Shown here: positions 36,183 through 42,811 of the stretch, piece after piece
Layout: the number at the start of each line of letters is the position of its first letter
Position numbering within the stretch: the first letter of the stretch is position 1
Assembly (NCBI RefSeq): GCF_009728485.1
Contig: NZ_VVIQ01000009.1
Span: forward strand, 53,938 to 117,937
Length of the DNA stretch: 64,000 bases
Source: Prevotella vespertina
GTDB lineage: Bacteria; Bacteroidota; Bacteroidia; Bacteroidales; Bacteroidaceae
Direction: 5' to 3'
Translations under genes and position numbers: made by a program
The notes under the pieces: generated by a model
Told to the model about the DNA's origin: nothing
The model's database searches: none
Seen by the model: the letters and a program-made list of their open reading frames with translations, nothing else

Positions 36183-36785
36183 TTATTTATCTTTTAAAGA
36201 AAGCTCGTCTTTTATACTTTTCTGGTAACAATCGCGGCATAAGGGTTCGTACTCTTGTTGTTCGCCAAGCATAACCCTACGTGTATCTGCAGTGAGTCGG
36301 TGACTGACATAGGCCAAGGCTCCACACTTAACACAGATGGCGTGTACCTTTGTTACATCATCAGCTATGGCACAGAGGGCTGGCATTGGGCCGAAAGGAA
36401 TGCCTTTATAATCCATGTCAAGACCAGCTATGATGACTCTAATACCATTATTAGCTAGTTGGTTGCAAACGTCAACGAGCCCTTCATCTAAGAACTGCGC
36501 TTCATCAATTCCCACGACATCTATATCTGAAGCTAACAATAAGATGTTACCCGAGGAGTCGATAGCTGTGGAATGGATAGAGTTCTGGTCGTGGCTGACA
36601 ACATCCTCTTCAGAGTAGCGAGTATCTATCGATGGCTTGAAGATCTCTACCCTCTGCTTAGCGAACTGAGCACGTCTCATACGGCGGATAAGCTCTTCTG
36701 TCTTACCAGAGAACATACTTCCGCATATTACCTCTATGCGTCCTTTACGACACCTTTCACCATTAAGATTATTAATTGTTACCAT
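36183..36785 (-). CDS. tdk: Thymidine kinase
   Basis: Phosphorylates thymidine (and deoxyuridine) for salvage. The 200-residue product has the P-loop [19 protein letters not shown] (about 22-40), the DEAQF motif and a C-terminal zinc site from CVKCG and CRDC. The N-terminal 18 residues before the core are somewhat long, but the first ATG lies just after the promoter -7 element. It is upstream of the AI-2E permease gene in the same transcript and divergent from rsmI. Confidence 0.95.
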   Translation of the reverse strand: MVTINNLNGERCRKGRIEVICGSMFSGKTEELIRRMRRAQFAKQRVEIFKPSIDTRYSEEDVVSHDQNSIHSTAIDSSGNILLLASDIDVVGIDEAQFLDEGLVDVCNQLANNGIRVIIAGLDMDYKGIPFGPMPALCAIADDVTKVHAICVKCGALAYVSHRLTADTRRVMLGEQQEYEPLCRDCYQKSIKDELSLKDK

Positions 36786-36792
36786 AATTGCT

Positions 36793-36801
36793 GCAAAGAT
36801 A
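36793..36801 (-). promoter_or_regulatory. -7 element of tdk, nearly leaderless
   Basis: Minus-strand TATCTTTGC (36801 to 36793) lies 7 bases before the tdk ATG. No good -33 element was seen. Confidence 0.55.
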
Positions 36802-36813
36802 AGTATTTTCTTG

Positions 36814-36979
36814 GAGTTAGAGGATACTTTCCTTAGAGTTAAAGGAGGTGAGGGAGTTAAAGAAGTTAAAGACTATAGTGCTGGTTGGGGTGCTTCTTTA
36901 ACTCCCACCAGCAACCTCCTTTTAACTCTTATGCTCCTTTCCTTTAACTCATCTATAGTCTAACAGGCTCCTTAACTCC
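36814..36979. repeat. Inverted cluster of GAGTTAAAG motifs between tdk and rsmI
   Basis: Direct copies at 36814 (GAGTTAG), 36836 (GAGTTAAAGGAG), 36854 (GAGTTAAAG) and 36863 (AAGTTAAAG) are followed by inverted copies at 36896 (CTTTAACTC), 36920 (TTTTAACTC), 36942 (CTTTAACTC) and 36971 (CTTAACTCC). GACTATAG (36871) and CTATAGTC (36953) are also inverted. Together they form a long imperfect dyad between two divergent genes. Some steps are 22 bases. Confidence 0.75.
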
Positions 36980-37010
36980 TCTATTCGTTATGTAAAAAAA
37001 GCTAATTTAT

Positions 37011-37042
37011 TTTGCCCTTCAGTGCTTTTGCTTTACATTTGC
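37011..37042 (+). promoter_or_regulatory. Promoter of rsmI
   Basis: TTTG (37011-37014), 19 bases, TACATTTGC (37034-37042): a full consensus. The ATG is at 37051, leaving a leader of only a few bases, and the promoter excludes the longer in-frame start at 37012. Confidence 0.85.
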
Positions 37043-37050
37043 AAGCAACA

Positions 37051-37767
37051 ATGGGAACATTATACCTCGTACCTACACCAGTTGGAAACATGGAGGATAT
37101 GACGCTCCGTGCAATCCGAATATTGAAGGAAGCCGACTTAGTCTTATGTGAAGATACCCGAACTTCGGGCATCTTATTGAAGCATTTCGAGATAAAGAAC
37201 CGTCTTCTATCACATCATAAGTTTAATGAACATAGTACATCAGCAGGTATCGTCAATCGATTGAAGGCTGGTGAAACCATCGCACTCATATCTGATGCAG
37301 GCACTCCTGGTATAAGTGATCCAGGATTCTTCTTAGCTCGTGAGGCTGCAGCAAGTGGTATTACAGTACAGACCTTACCGGGTGCAACGGCTTTTGTACC
37401 AGCCCTCGTCTCTAGCGGACTGCCCTGTGATCGATTCTGTTTCGAAGGCTTCTTACCACAAAAGAAAGGTCGTAAAACACATTTGGAGAGCTTAGCTGAT
37501 GAGACGCGAACAATGATTTTCTATGAATCACCTTATAGGGTAGTGAAGACATTGAGCCAGTTTGCGGAGGTGTTCGGTGCTGATCGACAAGTAAGTTGTT
37601 GTCGTGAAATATCGAAGGTACATGAGGAAAGTGTTCGTGGAACGCTTGCCGAGGTCATCAACCACTTTGAGAAAACAGAGCCAAGAGGCGAGTTTGTGAT
37701 AGTGGTTGCCGGTAAAGAGAAGGTTAAGTCTTCGACTAAGAAGGCGCGAAATAATATTAAAGAGTAA
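37051..37767 (+). CDS. rsmI: 16S rRNA (cytidine(1402)-2'-O)-methyltransferase
   Basis: Uses S-adenosylmethionine to methylate the ribose of C1402 in 16S rRNA. The 238-residue product has the tetrapyrrole-methylase fold marks GTLYLVPTPVGNMEDMTLRAI at the N-terminus, LCEDTRTSGILLKHF, LISDAGTPGISDPGF and LPGATAFVPALVSSGLP. Start chosen at 37051 to match the family N-terminus and the promoter. The next gene begins 4 bases after its stop. Confidence 0.95.
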   Translation: MGTLYLVPTPVGNMEDMTLRAIRILKEADLVLCEDTRTSGILLKHFEIKNRLLSHHKFNEHSTSAGIVNRLKAGETIALISDAGTPGISDPGFFLAREAAASGITVQTLPGATAFVPALVSSGLPCDRFCFEGFLPQKKGRKTHLESLADETRTMIFYESPYRVVKTLSQFAEVFGADRQVSCCREISKVHEESVRGTLAEVINHFEKTEPRGEFVIVVAGKEKVKSSTKKARNNIKE

Positions 37768-37771
37768 TGTT

Positions 37772-38686
37772 ATGAAGAAACTTTTAGTAGTGGCAGTATG
37801 TGGAGTTCTTGCACTGGCATCCTGCAATCAAGACAAGAAAACAGCATTTAATCCAGCACAGATACAGAACGATTCCTTACGTGCAATTATTGATGCTCGT
37901 GACAACGAGATTAATGACATGATGGGGACACTCAATGATATTCAACAAGGATTTGCCGATATCAATGAGGCAGAGAATCGTGTGACTATTACTAAGGATA
38001 GCGAGAGTGAAGATAAAAACGAGCAGGTGAAAGAGAACGTACAGTTCATTGCTCAACGTATGAAAGAGAATCGTGAACTTATAAAGAAACTGCAACAACA
38101 GTTGCGCGAGACAGGTTTCAAGGGTGATGCAATGAAGAAGACTCTTACGCAGCTAACCAATCAGTTGGTTCGTAAAGAGGGTGAATTGAAACGCTTGCGC
38201 AGTGAGTTAGAATCAAAGAATATCCATATTAAGGAGCTTGATGAGACGATCACGGGTTTGAATACAGATGTAGAAAACCTCAAGACAGACAAGGAGAACC
38301 TTACAACAGAGAAGGAGAACCTAACGACGGAGAAAGAGAATCTGCAGAACGAAAGCAATCAGAAGACTGAAACTATCAATACGCAAGATAAGCAGTTGAA
38401 TACTGGTTGGTATGTATTCGGTACTAAGAGCGAATTGAAGGGACAGCGCATTCTTGATGGAGACAGGGTCTTGCAGGGCGCTTTCAACAAGAGCTACTTC
38501 ACGAAGATAGATATCCGCATTACCAAGGAAATCAAACTTTATAGTAAGAGCGCACGACTGTTAACAGCGCACCCAAGCAGTAGCTACAGCTTATCAGCTG
38601 ACACAAATGGTCAGTATGTACTTCGTATTACGGACCCACAGACTTTCTGGAGTACAAGTAAATACTTGGTTATTCAGGTTAAGTAA
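37772..38686 (+). CDS. Coiled-coil lipoprotein
   Basis: A 304-residue protein with a lipoprotein signal (LALASC, Cys18). A long alpha-helical coiled coil (about 35-215) follows, containing short repeats of the type TEKENLTTEKENL (about 178-195). A beta-rich C-terminal domain (about 215-304, GWYVFGTKSELKGQRILDG) completes it. The start at 37772 was chosen over an upstream ATG inside rsmI because of the signal. Function not recognised; it may link outer membrane and periplasm. It lies 4 bases after rsmI and is probably co-transcribed, with a terminator following. Confidence 0.8.
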   Translation: MKKLLVVAVCGVLALASCNQDKKTAFNPAQIQNDSLRAIIDARDNEINDMMGTLNDIQQGFADINEAENRVTITKDSESEDKNEQVKENVQFIAQRMKENRELIKKLQQQLRETGFKGDAMKKTLTQLTNQLVRKEGELKRLRSELESKNIHIKELDETITGLNTDVENLKTDKENLTTEKENLTTEKENLQNESNQKTETINTQDKQLNTGWYVFGTKSELKGQRILDGDRVLQGAFNKSYFTKIDIRITKEIKLYSKSARLLTAHPSSSYSLSADTNGQYVLRITDPQTFWSTSKYLVIQVK

Positions 38687-38704
38687 CCTTATATATATAA
38701 TAAG

Positions 38705-38740
38705 GAAGAGGCATTCTCGTGATGAGAGTGCCTCTTCTTT
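38705..38740 (+). terminator. Terminator after the coiled-coil lipoprotein gene
   Basis: GAAGAGGCATTCTC and GAGAGTGCCTCTTC form a 14-bp stem (with wobbles) and a 5-base loop, then TTT. Confidence 0.85.
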
Positions 38741-38763
38741 GTATGCGTTAGATGGTTTTAGGG

Positions 38764-39138
38764 TCAATTATTGAAGTCTGCCAGCTTTGAAGTAAGTAGC
38801 AGACTCAACATGATAAAGGTGGAACCAATGGCTAAACTAATGTATTTAATGTTGTTGAGATGGACTATGATAAACTCCGAATTAGAACCTTGCTTAAGTG
38901 ATTCTGTTAGGTCGGGTAGGGTGAAGCTCGCAATAGTGACAAAACTTCCTAATAGGATTCCAATAGCCAGCATGATGATGGAGAACCTTTTGTTCTTATG
39001 TTTCTCCTCACGTTGATAAGCCTTTACCTCATCAATAAGAGCCATCTGGCGGTGTAGTCTTTGCATGAAGGCTGCATCGTCGGTGAGCTTTGGCTGATAA
39101 TCAGTCAGCAGGTCTTTTAAGTATTTATCTTCGTCCAT
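38764..39138 (-). CDS. Small membrane protein after ECF sigma, possible anti-sigma
   Basis: A 124-residue protein with a charged cytosolic N-terminus (DEDKYLKDLLTDYQPKLTDD, then an amphipathic helix to about 60) and two membrane helices (about 50-68 and 92-115). It overlaps the end of the sigma gene by 14 bases. Coupled expression suggests it modulates that sigma factor, although no known anti-sigma domain was recognised. Confidence 0.65.
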   Translation of the reverse strand: MDEDKYLKDLLTDYQPKLTDDAAFMQRLHRQMALIDEVKAYQREEKHKNKRFSIIMLAIGILLGSFVTIASFTLPDLTESLKQGSNSEFIIVHLNNIKYISLAIGSTFIMLSLLLTSKLADFNN

Positions 39139-39616
39139 CTTTCAATAAGCGTTTTAGTTGTTCCCGTCCTCGGGATAGTTGTTTCTTAATCGCATCCTCA
39201 CTGTTATCGGTTATCTCTGCAATCTCTTTGATTTGATATCCTTGCATATAATAAAGGAGAATACTGGTTCTTATCGTTTCAGAGAGTGTGGCTAATGCCG
39301 CATGAAGCGCTTGATAACGGAAGCAATCATCTGCGTTTGCTGTCCCTTGAAGCGCAAACACTTTCTCTAAAGATAGTTTACTTTGCTCTTTCTGTTTACG
39401 TTTAGCATCAATAAAGATATGGTATGCAATCTTTAATAACCATGCCGAGAACTGTCCACGTTCATCATATTGCTCACTGCGGAGGTAAGCCTTGATAAGA
39501 GTCTCTTGTGCAATATCGTCAGCTTCAGTGCTGTTTCCGCAGCACAAAGCCATCAGGAACCGACGTAGATGAGCCTGTTCCTGATTGACTTGATTGACGA
39601 ATTGATTCCTGGTCAT
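39125..39616 (-). CDS. ECF-type RNA polymerase sigma factor (second)
   Basis: A 163-residue group-4 sigma factor. Region 2 shows in CGNSTEADDIAQETLIKAYL (about 27-46). Region 4 follows in TSILLYYMQGYQIKEIAEIT and the helix NSEDAIKKQLSRGREQLKRLL (about 138-158). It lies between an upstream membrane-protein gene (6-base gap) and a downstream small membrane protein (14-base overlap). It is unlike the sigma at 9323-9793 in sequence and company, so the two probably sense different signals. Confidence 0.9.
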   Translation of the reverse strand: MTRNQFVNQVNQEQAHLRRFLMALCCGNSTEADDIAQETLIKAYLRSEQYDERGQFSAWLLKIAYHIFIDAKRKQKEQSKLSLEKVFALQGTANADDCFRYQALHAALATLSETIRTSILLYYMQGYQIKEIAEITDNSEDAIKKQLSRGREQLKRLLKDGRR

Positions 39617-39622
39617 ACGCTC

Positions 39623-40072
39623 TTATTCGCTCTCTGAAACCTGATTAAGTGACTTCTTACCGCTTTTGTAAGCTACTAACAGACCAATCCCAGTTGCTAA
39701 AGGAACTATTCCAAAGATCGCAAGGAAACCGATATCCATTCCTTGATACCCGTTGATGAAGCTCGTTGTGACTGTTGCTATAATACAGACAGCCCCTCCG
39801 ATTAAACAAATGGTACCCCATAAGATTTCTTGATGTAGCTTATCAAGCATCCTCTCTTTGTATGTCTTCTGTGGAGGATTAAGTTTGCTTAGGAACTCTT
39901 GTACGTCAATATCGCTGTTCTTCTCTATTGCAGCCATGATAATCTCAGTTCTTTTGTTTGTATCATGCTGCTTCTTTTTATAGGCAATGTAGGCGATAAC
40001 AATAGGAAGAACTACTACAACTCCTAAAGGAACGATGATTGATGTGAGTGCGCCAAGTGTTATTGGATTCAT
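39623..40072 (-). CDS. Two-helix membrane protein (DUF6249-like)
   Basis: A 149-residue protein with a first membrane helix (about 10-30, SIIVPLGVVVVLPIVIAYIAY), a basic cytosolic stretch (about 31-75) and two further hydrophobic segments (about 83-103 and 112-133). From memory it looks like the DUF6249 family that accompanies ECF sigma factors in Bacteroidetes; this was not verified. It is the first gene of the minus-strand set ending in the small membrane protein at 38764 and may sense envelope conditions for the sigma. Confidence 0.65.
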   Translation of the reverse strand: MNPITLGALTSIIVPLGVVVVLPIVIAYIAYKKKQHDTNKRTEIIMAAIEKNSDIDVQEFLSKLNPPQKTYKERMLDKLHQEILWGTICLIGGAVCIIATVTTSFINGYQGMDIGFLAIFGIVPLATGIGLLVAYKSGKKSLNQVSESE

Positions 40073-40189
40073 AACTTTATACTTTTTAATTTGTTATACA
40101 TTGGTTGTGAATATTGAACCGATTCGTATGTATAACGAGAGTTAGGTGTAAAAGGTGACGTTGATTATTAAGTTTTTTATCATGAAAGG

Positions 40190-40642
40190 CTATCTTCTCT
40201 CTTGGAAGAAACGTTGCATAAGAGCCTTACACTCCTCTTCCATGACGCCAGAGGTTACATTTGCCTTGGGGTGGAACGCCTTAGGAGCGTATTCATGATA
40301 GCCTCGCTTTATGTCAGGGCACCCATATACAATGCGTTGAAGTTGCGCCCATCCGATTGCTCCTGCACACATGATGCAGGGCTCAACAGTAACATATAGC
40401 GTGCAATCTTGTAAGTACTTACCTCCTAACTCGCTCTCCGCAATCGTGATGGCTTGCATTTCTGCATGGGCGGTAACGTCATTTAAGGTTTCAGTGAGAT
40501 TGTGGGCACGAGCTATGATACGATCTCGACATACTACGACAGCCCCTATTGGAATCTCACCTTCACGGTATGCAGCCTTCGCTTCATCGATTGCGCGCTG
40601 CATAAAATACATGTCTTTCTTTATTTGCTCATCGGTACTCAT
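40190..40642 (-). CDS. tadA: tRNA-specific adenosine deaminase
   Basis: Deaminates A34 to inosine in tRNA-Arg(ACG). The 150-residue cytidine-deaminase-fold protein has the zinc and proton-shuttle motif HAE (about 60-62, in DVTAHAEMQAI) and PCIMCAGAIGWAQL (about 89-102) with the zinc cysteines. The length is normal. The ATG lies 4 bases after a -7 box, so its mRNA should be leaderless or nearly so. It is divergent from yraN with overlapping promoters. Confidence 0.95.
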   Translation of the reverse strand: MSTDEQIKKDMYFMQRAIDEAKAAYREGEIPIGAVVVCRDRIIARAHNLTETLNDVTAHAEMQAITIAESELGGKYLQDCTLYVTVEPCIMCAGAIGWAQLQRIVYGCPDIKRGYHEYAPKAFHPKANVTSGVMEEECKALMQRFFQERR

Positions 40643-40646
40643 GCCA

Positions 40647-40678
40647 CAAAAATACGTGTTTTATTTTGATTATACAAA
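40647..40678 (-). promoter_or_regulatory. Promoter of tadA
   Basis: On the minus strand TTTG (40678-40675), 20 bases, TATTTTTG (40654-40647): full consensus. The ATG starts 4 bases later. It interleaves with the yraN promoter on the other strand. Confidence 0.8.
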
Positions 40679-40695
40679 ACTTTGTCCTATCTTTG
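40665..40695 (+). promoter_or_regulatory. Promoter of yraN-birA-pyrH
   Basis: TTTG (40665-40668), 19 bases, TATCTTTG (40688-40695): full consensus. The leader to yraN is about 26 bases. Confidence 0.8.
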
Positions 40696-40724
40696 TGGTG
40701 CAAATAATAATGTGAGAAAGGCGC

Positions 40725-41090
40725 ATGGCATACCATAATGATCTAGGTAAATGGGGCGAAGAAGTTGCTGCTAACTATCTTCAACAGCAAGGTTATACCA
40801 TCTTACATCGTAATTGGATGTATCAACACCGTGACTTAGATATTGTTGCAATGGACGCTGGAGCGTTGGTGATAGTGGAGGTGAAGACACGAAAGGACGA
40901 ACGCTTTACCAATGCCGATGCAGCTGTAACACCACAGAAGGTGCGCTCCTTGTCTCTTGCAGCTAATGCTTACGTCAAGAGATATAATATAAGTTTGGAG
41001 ATACGATTCGATATTATCACCATCGTTGGATGCCCTGATGATAAGCACGAAGTACGCCATGTGAAGGATGCCTTTCTACCTTTTATATAA
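40725..41090 (+). CDS. yraN: YraN family endonuclease-like protein (UPF0102)
   Basis: A 121-residue protein of the UPF0102/YraN family, with a predicted restriction-endonuclease-like fold. It has GKWGEEVAANYLQQQGYTIL at the start, then DIVAMD and IVEVKTRKDERF carrying the D and ExK-type acidic/lysine residues of the nuclease core. Cellular role uncertain. It is first of a plus-strand run yraN-birA-pyrH with short gaps (16 and 12 bases). Confidence 0.9.
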   Translation: MAYHNDLGKWGEEVAANYLQQQGYTILHRNWMYQHRDLDIVAMDAGALVIVEVKTRKDERFTNADAAVTPQKVRSLSLAANAYVKRYNISLEIRFDIITIVGCPDDKHEVRHVKDAFLPFI

Positions 41091-41106
41091 TAGATAGCTA
41101 TCATTC

Positions 41107-41898
41107 ATGAAAATTATAGATGCAGTATTAGGTCTTTTCAAGTCTTCAGTCGTAGAAAAGAAGCAAGAAGTAAAGGTCATTCGATTACCAGAAGTGGATA
41201 GTACAAACAAGTTCTTACGTAACTATACACCTGCGGAAGACGAGCCAATGACTGTTGTGGTGGCAGAACATCAGACCACTGGGCGGGGGCAAGGAACTAA
41301 TACTTGGGAGAGCGAAAGCGGTAAGAACCTATTATTCTCCATCCTTGTGCATCCTACAATGCTGCCTGTCCGCAGTCAATTCTTGCTCTCTGAGGCAGGA
41401 GCTTTAGCTTTGAAAGAAGCCTTATCAAGCTATGTTGCGGATGACATACGCCTCAAGTGGCCGAATGACATCTATTGGAAGGATAAGAAACTGAGTGGAA
41501 CTCTGATTGAGACCAAACTTAGTGGCGGACATATAAAGGATTGCATCTTTGGTGTAGGGCTCAATGTTAACCAATCCACATTCGTTAGTAATGCTCCTAA
41601 TCCCGTCTCTCTCTGCCAGGTCTTAGGGCATGAAGTAGATAAGGAAGAACTCCTCAAGCAGATAATTGCTAAGTTCCAAGAGTGTTATCACCTGTTAGAA
41701 CTAGGCGGATACAATGATATTAGTGCAATGTATCACGAAGCTCTGTACCGTAAGGGAGGCTTTCATCGTTACCGCGACATAGATGGCGAGTTTGAGGGAG
41801 CCATCGTTGAGGTAGAAGACGATGGACATCTCATCCTAAGAGACCGCAGTGGAATGATTCGTGAATACCAGTTTAAAGAAGTAGAATTTATTGTTTAA
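41107..41898 (+). CDS. birA: Biotin--[acetyl-CoA-carboxylase] ligase
   Basis: Attaches biotin to carrier proteins such as acetyl-CoA or methylmalonyl-CoA carboxylase. The 263-residue product lacks the N-terminal DNA-binding domain of E. coli BirA. It has the catalytic marks EVDSTNKFL, AEHQTTGRGQGTNTWES (biotinyl-AMP loop GRGQ), LRLKWPNDIYW-type RLKWPNDIYWKDKKLSGTL and GVGLNVNQ. It is therefore a mono-functional ligase, not a repressor. pyrH follows after 12 bases. Confidence 0.93.
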   Translation: MKIIDAVLGLFKSSVVEKKQEVKVIRLPEVDSTNKFLRNYTPAEDEPMTVVVAEHQTTGRGQGTNTWESESGKNLLFSILVHPTMLPVRSQFLLSEAGALALKEALSSYVADDIRLKWPNDIYWKDKKLSGTLIETKLSGGHIKDCIFGVGLNVNQSTFVSNAPNPVSLCQVLGHEVDKEELLKQIIAKFQECYHLLELGGYNDISAMYHEALYRKGGFHRYRDIDGEFEGAIVEVEDDGHLILRDRSGMIREYQFKEVEFIV

Positions 41899-41910
41899 TA
41901 AGATACATAA

Positions 41911-42621
41911 ATGGCAAGATTCAAACGTATACTATTGAAGCTCTCTGGTGAGAGCCTTATGGGTAAGCAGGGATTCGGCATAGATCCAGAACGCTTAAGT
42001 GACTATGCGAAGCAGATAAAGGAGGTGCATGACATGGGCGTGCAGATAGGTATCGTCATCGGTGGAGGTAATATCTTCCGTGGATTAAGCGGTAGTCAGA
42101 AAGGTTTCGACCGTGTGAAAGGCGACCAGATGGGTATGTGTGCCACTGTAATTAACTCCCTTGCGCTCTCTTCTGCACTTGAGGCAATCGGTGCAAAAGC
42201 CAAAGTTTTGACAGCAATCCGTATGGAACCAATAGGTGAGTTCTATAGTAAGTGGAAGGCTATTGAGGCTATGGAGGCAGGCTATGTATGTATTTTCTCT
42301 GCTGGAACAGGCTGCCCTTACTTCACAACGGATACAGGTTCTAGCCTCCGTGGTATCGAGATAGAAGCCGACGTAATGCTAAAGGGTACACGTGTAGATG
42401 GCGTTTACACAGCTGATCCAGAGAAAGACCCAACAGCGCAGAAGTACTCTGAAATTACCTATGATGAGATTTACAACAAGGGCTTGAAGGTTATGGATCT
42501 TACAGCAACGACGATGTGTAAGGAGAATGACCTACCTATCTACGTCTTCAACATGGATGTTGTTGGCAACCTCAAGAAGGTGATGGACGGCGAAGATATA
42601 GGTACATTGGTTCACAATTAA
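41911..42621 (+). CDS. pyrH: UMP kinase
   Basis: Phosphorylates UMP to UDP. The 236-residue amino-acid-kinase-fold protein has KRILLKLSGESLMGKQGFGI at the start, GIVIGGGNIFRG, the phosphate-binding GTGCPYFTTDTGSSLR and MLKGTRVDGVYTADPEKDP. The length is normal. It is the last gene of yraN-birA-pyrH; no clear terminator was found before dsbD. Confidence 0.97.
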   Translation: MARFKRILLKLSGESLMGKQGFGIDPERLSDYAKQIKEVHDMGVQIGIVIGGGNIFRGLSGSQKGFDRVKGDQMGMCATVINSLALSSALEAIGAKAKVLTAIRMEPIGEFYSKWKAIEAMEAGYVCIFSAGTGCPYFTTDTGSSLRGIEIEADVMLKGTRVDGVYTADPEKDPTAQKYSEITYDEIYNKGLKVMDLTATTMCKENDLPIYVFNMDVVGNLKKVMDGEDIGTLVHN

Positions 42622-42776
42622 GCTATATCTTGAAGGTAATTAAAGTGATAAAATAAAGACAGCTATGGAGTGTCTATGCTTCGATAAGTTGCTTATGGCA
42701 CTCTTGCTGCTTAGTGATTTTGGGCTTATGAACCTATAATCTGTAAATAATTCAACGATATATAGAATTTATTGTT

Positions 42777-42785
42777 TACCTTTGC
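42777..42785 (+). promoter_or_regulatory. -7 element of dsbD
   Basis: TACCTTTGC fits TAnnTTTG, with a poor -33. The predicted leader to the ATG at 42812 is about 24 bases. Confidence 0.55.
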
Positions 42786-42811
42786 AAGCGAATTTTTAAT
42801 CGTACAAATCA

